Assembly: GCF_000002235.5 (NCBI RefSeq)
Contig: NW_022145606.1
Coordinates: forward strand, 22,872,095 to 22,936,094
Length of the DNA stretch: 64,000 bases
Source of the DNA: Strongylocentrotus purpuratus
Taxonomy: Eukaryota > Echinodermata > Echinoidea > Camarodonta > Strongylocentrotidae
Direction: 5' to 3'
Positions 20,697-32,700 of the stretch are shown in pieces (the stretch's first letter is position 1; each line of letters starts with the position of its first letter). The notes beneath the pieces were generated by a model that did no database searches, was not told where the DNA came from, and saw only the letters and a list, made by a program, of their open reading frames with translations. The translations under genes and the position numbers were made by a program.

Positions 20697-23600
20697 GAAT
20701 AGGAGAGGTAACTGAATGGATTGAGCAATGGAGACATCAAGAACCAAGCTGAGGAGAGAAGTGAGGGAGAAGAGGCTAGCGTACTTTGAGAATCAGGGCT
20801 CAAGTTCTCATCCACCCAAACTTCAAGAGGAAGCAGTTTACCGAGCCAAGAGCCCGTCAAAGAATCCTTACAAAGATAAAACAAAAATAGGGAGGGATAA
20901 AAAAGATAGAAGTAGACACATTTACAGACAACAAATAACTCACGATAATGGAAGAGATGACAGATTAACAGCAAGTGGATTGAGTGTTAGGAGTGGCCGT
21001 CCATCTTCTGCACGATCAGGTGTCCCCAGACAAGGTCTCCGATATCCTCCAGGTCCTTCGGGCGATGACTGCGCAAATGTGACGCCTCTTAGACGAAAGA
21101 AGAACAGACCATCAAGTGCGGTTCCCTCTGCCCATGGCGACCAATACAGGTTAGACATTGCAGACAGTGCAAGGCTTACTGGATCTAATTTGAGGCCTTC
21201 TAGCGCCAAAGCGGGTGCCAGACCCAAGAGGCCTCAGAGGGATCCAACTACTGACCACGCTGTCCAGAGACCATCAACAGCCAGTGCGTACAGAAGTGAT
21301 AATGAGAATGCTAGGAGACAGTCTGAATTTGCGGATTTTAGGAAAGAAACCCATGTGAGCTCACATTATGCTAAGAAAGAAACATCTGGGAGTAAGAGTA
21401 GGCTTAGTGACCGTGAATTGCAAGACTTCTTTAGATTACGTGAAATTCGGCAACAGTCTGGCAACGACCTGTCCCCATCTTCTAGTGAAGGTGGACAAGA
21501 TGCAGGAGGGCCCAGGACGTACAATTTCTTTAGGAATGAAGCGAAGAGCCATCAAGTAGTACCAGAGAGCAGACCCTACAGGGATGATCCATATGGATCG
21601 AGGAGTAAGGCCAGCCTGGAGAATGGCATATCAAGGCGTGTCCGGTCACAGTTGGGTTCAAAGGTCGAAAGCGAGGCACTACAGGCATCCGAGTTTCACA
21701 GTGCGTACTCGGCAGAGAACATGCTCCAGTCCTTGCTTGGTAGCCGCAAGGTCAAAGCCAAACTGCACGACGAACTCCTGTCATCCTTTCTGGAAAATGA
21801 TGGCTATGAGTCGATACTCACTCGTAAAAGGAATAGTTCTAGACCAAGAGATCAGATACTGAACCGGGGAGGACCAGACCTTAATGGAAACGAGGTGGAG
21901 ATGGACAGTGCTCTGTTGAAGTTCCACCACACAACATCAGTAGAATTGGACAATGAACATGAAGAATGCACCGATGAAACGGAACAAGAGAAGGCATTGT
22001 CTTCAATTCCATCAGCATCAGATGATGTCTCTGCTTACTGGGCAACCCAGCAGGAGAAACAGGAAAATGTTAGGGTAGAGTCAATTCCTACTGATGGGAG
22101 GCGTGATATTGATGATCATGTAGCAACAAACAAGGATGAAGGGGAGGAGAGCGGGGTAGAGATGGACGATCTAAATTTTGATGTTGGTGCCTTGTGCAAT
22201 GCTGCCAAGCAAGGAGATGACATACTGAGGCAATACATCCAGGGACTGACGGAGAAGGTCAAGGCAAAGAAAGGCAAAGAGAGTAATCCCAGCGAAAATG
22301 TTCTTGGAGAGGGTCCTACAAGAAGTTCTGGAAAGATTGATTCTCTGTTTGCTCCAAAGATGCCAGAGAGAAAGTTTGATGAGAAAACGACAGTTGCTTC
22401 TGTAAATGCAAAAGTGACAGTACCTCCAGCAGAGCAGAGTTATTCGGCTTTGTACAGTGAGAGTGACTATATGAAGAAGAAAGAAGTAGAACCCATATTT
22501 GTTGAAGACAAGGTAAACTTACAGAATGCCTCAAGGAATGGATTTGTGGAGATGGATCATGACCATCATTCTGATAATTCAGTGCCCTCCCCAGATCATG
22601 CTCCATATAAAAATCTGTTTGGTTCTGCCCAAGATTCTACAGGATATAGAGACACAGAACCATCAGTCAGCTTTGAAGCAACAAATGATTATCAAAAAGA
22701 CAGTGTGAGTCTAGAAGATAAGGAAATGGAATTTGATCAGAGAGCATTTAATGTTCAAGAGAGCTTTCAGGATGATAATGCAAGTGTTGTTAGTAAGGTC
22801 AGAGAACCATCAGTAACTGCCGATCTTTTAGAAAAGCTTGGACTGTTCGATACCAACGATACATCCTTCACAAATCCTCAGAGAGGTCAGCTTGGAGGAT
22901 CTTCGGTTCTGGTGAGTCATGGTGCTGATTCTTCAACTGATGATGCTGGCTTCAAGCTGGCCAATGGAACCTTGGATGATTCAGATCTTGGTCTTGAAAC
23001 TTTCCGTCCGGACAGTCGGATCGTTTTGCCACTGGAGGAAGTGAGAGACTACACTTACAGCAAGGTGGGTGTTTTGACAACCAGCTATGTAGACTCTCCG
23101 GATCTCATTGAAGAAGTATTGGATATGCCCACAGCTTCAAGACCTGCAAGGTCCGAAACTGAAGCTTTAAGGAGAACCTATGATATGTCTGAAGAGCCAT
23201 CCAAAGGTGATATTGCAGATCCCAACGTCAACACTCCGTTCCATTCCCAAATTCAGCGCTCCAAGTACGGTGTCTCATTCGTCTTTGATCCTCAAGACAC
23301 AGGAAATGATGTAAATGGCGCCAACGCATACACTGCATTTGTACCGCAACCTAATCAAGGTCTAGGAAATTCCAAGCATGGTATTGCTTTTGAAGTGGAC
23401 TTGACATCTGCCAGAAAGCAACCTAAACCGCCTCCATCCTCGAAGCCAAGCAACACTAGGTTGATGACACCGAGTAGGGGTTCTCCAAAGCTGAGTCGGA
23501 GCTCTCCACAGAAGTCAAGACCCAGGAAGAGTCCTAGGACTCCAGATGCCCACAGATATGAAGTCAGGAACTACCACGAGAAGGACAGAAGAATGAGGAA

Positions 23601-26600
23601 GCTTTCCTCACCTAGAGCTATAGCGTCACCAGTAAGCAATCTAGCATCTGAGTCCTCATCAACTGGTGACAACCAATCCTCTCTGAGACTAAGCTTACCG
23701 TCCAACATGGATACTGATAGACCTGGTGCTGAAGAAATCGTCCACCTTGGGGACAGTCTTGGTGATAGCCTTTTAGACGTTGAAGTTGGAGCCCCATTTA
23801 ATCACTCGCCTAGGCGTGAAGCACCCTTGGAAGATGTGAATGAAGTCCTGGACAGAATTTCAAACTTCAACCCTCCTGCAGCGTCAAGAAGTGTGGCCCT
23901 CGAAAGCCAAGACACTGTGAGTGATATCATCGGACAGAACGGAGTAAACTTCACGGTGCGTCAAGACAGTAGAGACCCTCAAGACCGGAGACAGGATATC
24001 AACAAGGCAAGCAAACCCCGACCAAGCAGTGCAAACCCCAAGAAAACTGCCACCAAGAAACCAGGTAGCAATCGCCCCACCAGTGCCCATTCCAAGATGT
24101 ACTCCTCCCCGGACAAGAGTTACGACAGGAAGTGGCCTCAGTCCAGCATGGCATGGATGACTCAACATAAACTCACTTCAAGTCTCATTGGAGGTGACCA
24201 ATCCGCCAGTGACCTTTCAGCCTCAGGGTCAAAGGTCAAGATTAGCCAGTCAAGGGTCAACAGAGAGTTTGCTGGAAAGAGCAAGCCTCCGGTCGCAGTT
24301 CAGATGTCCAGGAGGGATGGCGAGTTCGTCACAGTAAGGTCATCTAAGTTATTTGGTAAGCAACATTGATGTGAGCAATATATACTGGTAGTTTATTATT
24401 CACACAGTAGAGTTACTAATTTGTACCTGTATGCGAACTCTATATATATATATATCCTGGTCTGTCATTTCATATGGTTGTAGTATAATACCTTGAAATG
24501 CATCTGACCAAGTTTCTAAATGTTTATTGTAGTTTAACAGCAAAATACTGGCACCATAATACTATTTTGTAGAGCAGAGAAAAGGAGGTTTTTTATAAAT
24601 GTATTTTTTTCTATTTAAATATACAACTTCAATACATGGAGTATATCTCTGAATGATGGGAGGAAGAAAAGTAAATGGTTTGAATTTTCACAGCACAAAA
24701 AAAGGGGAAGGGGTAGGGGACGATACACATGTTTAGATTTGAATATCTCAAAGAAATAACCTCCAATTCTAAAAGAGAATATTGAAAGGAATATGAATAC
24801 TTATAATGTAAATTGAATTATGCAGCTAAGAACTCAGAAATGATAGACCTTTCATGTACATGTAAGTAGTTAAAAATGTATTGTTTTCAATGTTTGCAAG
24901 TTTCTGTATCCCACTTTATACTTGCGATCATTTAATTTTTTTCTCTTTCTCTAGATGGAACCGTATCACGAGTGCTCGACGGAAGAGGATCTGTTGGCGT
25001 ACCTCCGTTAACTTTACAACTCATTCAAGATGTGAGTAGCAATATAAATATGTAAACAAGCTCTAAAGAAGATATGTGTAAGACATGGTCATCACTGTGA
25101 CATCACATATTAAAGCCTATATGCACTAGTTTGGCCAGGAGGGATTATACCTCCCTGCCTGGTCACTGACAGGTGGTTATCTCATCAAAGCATTGTTGGC
25201 TATACCGTGCATCCCCCAAAAAACTATACACTTTTGAAATGGCTGCTAAATAAAAAATATATGATTCTGGGGGGAAAGTTGTTTATGTATGGAAAGTCAT
25301 AAACACAACTTTCATATGACACCAAAAAAGTCCCAAAATAATTCATGCTTGGGTGAGCACTGCTCACTTTTGTAAAGAGTATGAAAATTACGTTGCGCAG
25401 GATTAGCCTTCTAAGTTCAAATTTGTGAGAGGTAAATCCTTTGGAGCTTACAAAGTTGAGGGTGATATGATACATTCATGATTTGCTGAGTGAATTTCAT
25501 GGTTTAAAAACCAAACTTTTATGCATGAGTGAACAGGAATTGCATTTTGTATTGTACATTGCAACTTTCCCTGGTAGACTCAGAATCTTGGACATTCCTT
25601 TTTTCAACAAACCGTATTTGAATCTTCAATTTACGTAATCCCTACCTGGGTATTAGGTAAATCAATGAGATGTTCAACTACGGTAATCTTACAATAATTG
25701 AAATGTGGGGTAAAGGTTTTTATTCAAAGTCACAGATGTAAAAAACTAACAGTTTGTAACATGGAAATTACAACATGTACGATCACCCCATGCTGACTAG
25801 CATGAACACACCACTGAGTCTACCAGGGAAAGTTACAATGCTACAATAAAAAGAGCAGGATTCCCCCGGAATCATATATTTTTTATTCGGCAGCCATATC
25901 AAAAGTGTATAGTTTTTTGGGGGGATGCACAGTATACAGGGCGCAAGTAGCTACAAGTAGTGCAGTCCCACTTTAAAGAATATTATACTTGCATCTCACT
26001 CCTAGATCATAGTCAAGTGATTGGTTGAATGCAGTCACTTGCTAGGTGTTATAGTTAAGTGGTTTAAGCACTTAACTTGAAATACAAAGGTCATGGTAAC
26101 GATCCCCGACACAGTATGTGTGTCCTTTGACAAGGCCATAACCTACATTTGCCACCCCATACTCAGAGGAAGAAATGGGTACCGTATGCGGTACAAAGAA
26201 TTTACTTTAATGCTTTAGCGCCTTATTGTGGCGGCTCGGATACAGCCGCGGTTATAATATGATACTTTGTATTAAGTGGTGTAGAATATATTCATATAGT
26301 AGCTGTGCTATATAAGTGGACCTATTATTATTCTTCTTTTTTTTTCCCTTTTTTTTGTTAAGAGTCCTAGAGGTTCTGAATCTCTGTCCATCTGGCAGCT
26401 GCTACCTGATGAGATTCTGCTACACATCTTCTCTTATCTTCCTCAACACAAGCTAGTCATGTGTGCCCTGACATGCCAACGCTTCCATAGGATTGCAATG
26501 GACGACTCTCTGTGTAAGTAATTGTATTCTCATTTCTCTGTCTGTCTCTCTCTCTCTCTCTCTCTCCTCTCTCTTTTTCTCTCCTCTCTTGCCCTCTCCC

Positions 26601-26684
26601 TCTCTCTTCTCTCTCTCTTTTATGTCTCTACTTTTCTCTTTTAGCCTTTGTCTATTTCACTTTTTGTCCATTTGCCTTTGAAAC

Positions 26685-26721
<37 letters not shown>

Positions 26722-29700
26722 TTTCTATCATTGAGTATTAAACTCGATTCAAAGGAAAGGTCCTTTTTAGGTATTCAAGAGTTGTTCTACAGATGACAAA
26801 ATGAAATTTCAAACCAAAGCTGCATCGACTGTTCTATACTGTATGCGAATGATTTTTGCCTGAGCTTTTCTGTTTGAATTTATATACAGTATTCTCATCG
26901 TATAATGTCTGAATAATCAGCCCCCAAAATTGATCTAATCACCCAAACTGTTTGTGGAGGAATGAAACCATAAAAAAGGGTTTCGGTAAATGTGATAATT
27001 TCTTTACCCAATTTCTTTACCAAAGCTTGGTTTACAATTTGTTATTGCAATAACCACAAGTCTGTAGTAGCTTCACTCAAAATACAGCGCCATCTCTCAA
27101 ACTCAAGATTCTGCTTGGTGCCTTGTCTGCTCCAGACATTGGGGATCAAGGCTTTCCATCTAAGTCTATCTCTGGTTCTTTGTAATTTGAGGTTGCTTCT
27201 GTTACCAGTCAGCCCAATGAAAGTATCCATGTATAATGTATTTGATGCCATGTCTCCCTCAACTTCTCTTTCCCTCAATTTTTCCTGTCAGTATCCTGTT
27301 TTCTGTTTTCTGTGCTGGTGAATTGTCTTTCCCATCGGTTGCTGCAAAACTGTGGAACCAGCTACCTACTGCTGTGCAGACGGCCTCATCTGTTGACTAC
27401 TTGGAGAAATTCCTCAAGTCACATCTATTCTGCTAGAAATTACCGTATTACCTGCCTACATATCATACTTAATGATTTCTGAGAAGTGACTAACTTTTGT
27501 TTATAAGTGGCCCAAACACTGTGGAGCGGTGTGTGCAGCGCTTTGTAACCGCAAGGAAAAGGCACTATATCAAATATCTCTTGGATCATTAGATTCTCTG
27601 CTCATAATACATGTATGCCCAATAAACTGAAGTTGTCTTTTTGAACTCAAGATAATGAGCTTCAAGTTATCTATTTTCCCCACTTACAGGGCGAACCATT
27701 AGATTGGAGAACAGAGATTTGACGGACTTCTATCTGACTTACATAGGAGAGAAGCACCCTGTCAGTCTGACGCTTCATAAGTGCCGCGGTAATCTCGTCA
27801 CAGAGAATGGATTGCGCAATCTCTTCAGGTCATGTGCGGATTCATTGCAGGTGTGTATCTACAGAAGTCTTGAATCTGAACTCTATCTGGGTTGGCTTTA
27901 AAACAAATTGTTGAAGAAGATGTTTAGATTGAAAAAGGAAAAGGGCGAAAACAACAGCAATGTCAATAAAAAGGGGGTGAAAGTTGTGATGTAAAGAATA
28001 GAGAAAAGTGCTGAAATTACATACATTTTTTCTTAAGGTATTTGAATAGGAAATTGAATACCTTCACTTACACTTGATCACAACTTGATTTATTTTCATG
28101 CAGATGCATATACAACAAAGTGAAAGAAAATGGAGGTTATATATAACCGTTGGAAATGCAAGAACAACTAATGATTTCTTCATCAATTTGGCTGTTTGGA
28201 AGGATTATTTAGTAAATTGAATTTTCATTGTTTAACAATCATAAAGTTGTTTACCTTTGGGACTTTCGCCTACTCGTTGATGCAGGCATCTTCAGACTGA
28301 CGTTTATCCATTTTGAAAACTTTTTCTTTATTTTTTGTTTTTAGGAGCTGAACGTTACAGGGTGCTCCAAGGGAGAGCTCCAGGGAGATTCCATCCTGCT
28401 CCATGTCTCCAGATGCTTCAACCTGATCTCCTTGGATACCAGCTGGTGTGCTGTCACTGACAACGGTCTCTCTGCTATCCTGGATGGATGCCCAAGGTAA
28501 GCAGGGGTCATGGGTCAGAGGTTATATACATGTAGGGTCAAAGTACCCCTAATTGTAAGACCGAATTCAGGAATATAATCTGATGTCCTTGGATACCAAC
28601 TGGTGTGCTGTCACTGACAATGGTCTCACTACTATCCTGGATGGATGCCCAAGGTTAAGAAAGGGTCATGGATCAAGGGTCGTAGGGGTCAAGTTATTAG
28701 GTTAACGTCAATACTAATTGCAAGTCTGAGTGGAGGAATATTACCTAATCTCCTTGGATTCTAGCTGGTTTGCTGTAACTTACGATGGTCTCTCTGCTAT
28801 ACTAATTTAAGGTACTCTTTCTTGTATAGTTTGTCCTTTATACTAATAGCAAGTCCATGCTAATACCAATATGTCCTTAGCTCTTGGATGTTCTGACTTT
28901 CAATGGGCACTCCGCTACCCTGGATGGATGTCCAAGGTTAGCAGGGTCATGGGTCAGATGTCATAGGGGTCAAGGTATTCATGTATAAAGTTTATCATCA
29001 ATACCTAAAATAAGCCTGGGTAGAGGAATAATTATGTTATCTCCTGGATGCTAGCTGTTTTGCTGTCTCTGACAACGGTCTCTCTGCTATACTGAATGGA
29101 TGCCCTAGGCAGATAAACAAAGGTCATAGGTCAGAGGTCATGGGGTCAGAGTACCCTTATCAAAAGTCAAAATACAATCTGATCTCTTTGGATGCTAGCT
29201 GGTTTTCTGTCACTGACAATGGTCTCTCTGATATACTCTATGAATGTCCAAGGTAAAGCAAAGGTCAGAGGTCATAGGGTTCAATGTTTATTTAGTGTAT
29301 ATCATATCAGGGTCACAGTAGGTACAATTAATTTGGTAGTTCGGAATCTACTTTGAGAAAACAGGAAAACAAGCCTAGAAATTATGCTTATCATACAGAC
29401 AATTTTTGAAAGTTTCAAATTTGATCTTGAAAATTGATTGAACATTCTAAAAATGAAATATTCATTCTGTGTTTGAACTTGATCCTAACCCAAACTACTG
29501 TAATGCCAGTAGTTAGTGCAAACAGTATTGCAGCAAATGAAATGATTTATTTTCTGTCTTTTCCCTGTTCACAGATTGGAGACTATTTGCTTGAATGGAT
29601 GTCAGTCTGTATCAGATCAGTGCCTTCGTCAAATCGTCAACAAATATGGATCCAAGTAAGATATTTTATCTTTTATCATTGTTTTCATTCAGTGTGAAAA

Positions 29701-32700
29701 ATTAATTTATCGGGAAAACAGAAGATGTGCCTTTTATTTTGCAGCGTCCAAGCAGATCTGCAAGCAACTTGATTTAAAAATCGATGTGGGGAATCTTCTA
29801 AGAAAATGCACACAAGATGGCGCTAGACTTCATACGTTTGCCACCACTTGCTCATGTCTACATGTATTTGTTGTGGAGCAAATTTCTGTGCCCTAAAGCA
29901 AGTAAAGCCAGAGACAGATTTTTCTTTGCAGTTTACATCTACAAAAAATTGCTAACCTTGTTTGGTCAATGTCATGGATGTGATAAAGTATTGGTAAAAA
30001 TTAAAAGATAATAAAACAAAAATGTTTGATAAAATAGATCTACACCCAACATGTGATTTTATTCAGCTCTTGTGAGATTGGAAGAGATTGCAGGATTCCT
30101 TTATTTTTTTTATTTTTTTTTCCTTACTTATACTGCTTCTACTGATCATGTTTTATTAAATTTGTCTGGTTTTGGAGGTTATAGGGAAAGCAAAACAGAA
30201 ATACAGTACATTAACTTAATCACAAAAATCAATTAAATTTGACATCATTGCTCATTTTCTTTCAATGATTATTCAATTAATGAGATTATGCATGCATTCT
30301 TTCTTGCTATTTTCCTGCAGTCTGGAGGTATTGGAGTTGTGTGGATGTTTCAATCTCTCTCCTCAGACCCTGACACATCTTGCTGACACAAGCAACCATC
30401 TTAGGACTCTTAACATCGCTCAATGCTACAAGGTATGATAATCCAAAATACTAATTTCATTTGGTCAGTATTTTCTGGTATTTTGTTTGTTCTTTTCATA
30501 CCCATCACACAATTTGAGTCTGTTTCCATGTGCAGAAGGCCATAATTTGCTGACACCAGACTTGGTGGAAATACAGTCAATGTGTTAACAAGTCTGCACA
30601 CAGCGAACCTGTAGGTCCTTCAAGAAATACCCTTTTCGTCTCTCAGGGAGTCTTGGGGTGAGGGAAAAGTGAGATAATGACTCTACCTTGTGGAGGAATG
30701 GATGAGGAAATACAAAGCATTACATAAGGCATTTTGGACGTAAAACTGAAGGCTAAACCTGGTGATTGACAACACCTGCTATAAGGTAAACACCTGAACG
30801 GTGTCGAATTTCCCATGAGAGCCGACTACTATGCGTCTTTAATTTATACTCCTCTCTGTTTTCCAGATGTATGTTATACACTACATGCTTAAAGATAAAG
30901 ACCAGATAATCATATTGCATTATTAGCAAGTAAAATTACATTTTAAAATCAATTTAAAGGTAAAGGCCAGTAATGGTCATGCGATTGCATTGTGAAAGAA
31001 ACATTGTGGAACCGACCAGAAAAGGTTGATCATCTAGCATATAAGTATTGGTGTGTACCGCAAGGTTCTGGAATCATCAAAATGATAATAAATTTGGCCC
31101 AGTCTTCGTACAGTTACAAGCACTGTACACAGAAAGATGTATATGGGACTACGCACACGTGCGTTTATATCTCACACACCAATAGATAAACTAATTTACC
31201 AAATATATCAATTAGTAGGCGGTTTCCCGGGAATTTTTTTTATCATCATGAATTAGTCAAAACATATTCTTTCACATGATTGGTAATAAGAGCTTCCATT
31301 TCATTTTTTGAAATTGGGGCGTCTCCAATACTGGTCTTTACCTTTAACTCTGAAATCATTTCATTTTACATATTGGCAGATCACTGATGAGTGTGTTGCT
31401 TCAGTCGCGCCCAAGTTCCAATCCCTACAACATTGGCAGCTCAAGGGCGTCAAGGAGCTGAGAGACTCTGCTGTCAAGAAGATCGCCAGGCACTGCAAGA
31501 AGCTCAGAACCCTGTCCATTGCATCCTGTCCACATGTCACTGATGTCTCCTTGATTGAGATCGCTACGTACCTGAATAGTATAAGGTAAGGAGGCTGTAC
31601 AACACTTACTTCTGTGTTCGTAATGTAATCCAATTTTTTGTTAAGTGCCTTGTTACAAATTATTTCATTAACCTGTTACAAATAATAGTATTTCAATAGT
31701 CAGAATGTGAATTGCATATATGACGTGTTGATAGGTAGGACCAGCCATTATTTTTGTCCGAACTAGCAACAATTAAACGTGGATCCAACACTATAAATAA
31801 CCAAAATGCTACCCCTGACTGAAAGCCTATACTTTTAAATAATAATTTGGATTTATGTAGCGCTTAGTTCGAAATATCGTCTCTAAGTGCTTTACAGATA
31901 ATATTACCCCGGCCGTTGGATCCATTCATGCACAATGTGCACCATCTCCACTCCTAGAGGGGTATTCCTTCCATCTGGTCACCGTGAGAAAATACATGGA
32001 TGATTTTGTCATCCTACCGTGTCCCCATTTCTCTCTTTGGTATGGAGGGGCAAATGTAGATTGATGCCTTGCTAGATGACATTAGTGCCGTGTCAGGGAT
32101 TGAACCCACGACCTTTGCATTTCAAGTAAAGTGCTTAATCGCTCAACTACAACATTTTCAACACTTATCAAATTCCTTAACTTCAACCTTAGACCCAACG
32201 CTATACCTAACACTGACTCTAAGCATCACCAAAAACCCAATGGAGACCCTTTCCATAATCCTTTACTTTTGATGAATTAAAGCCTGGAGCTATTGATACC
32301 GAAGCAAATGTTGGGGCACTAGAATGAGATTGCAAAATATATCACCAATGTCTCACTAATTGAGATTGCTACATACCTGAATAGCATAGGGTTACCTACC
32401 TAGCTGCCTGGCTGCATCCATCATTAGCTGGTGATTGGCAACCACATCTGGGGAGTGTTTCACAAAGACTAAGATCGACTTTAAGTAGAACTTAACTATG
32501 GCAGGCCGTTCACACCACTGTTTGCTCTCACCATTCACGATCTTTAGATAATATTTTTTGCTTCCATAATGAATGATCAAATAATGTAAATTCTGTAGAT
32601 TTGTGACCATGATTAATTTTGTACGTCCCTTGAGAGATCAATGCCAGTAAATGGTTAGAGCAAACAGTGGCATGAACAGCCTGCCATAGTTAAGTCCAAC

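Noticed and set aside
29745..29800. Extra LRR-gene exon after a good acceptor (ttttgcag)
   Set aside because: The frame closes quickly (acttgatttaa) and joining exon 6 directly to exon 7 gives a proper LRR with matching phase.
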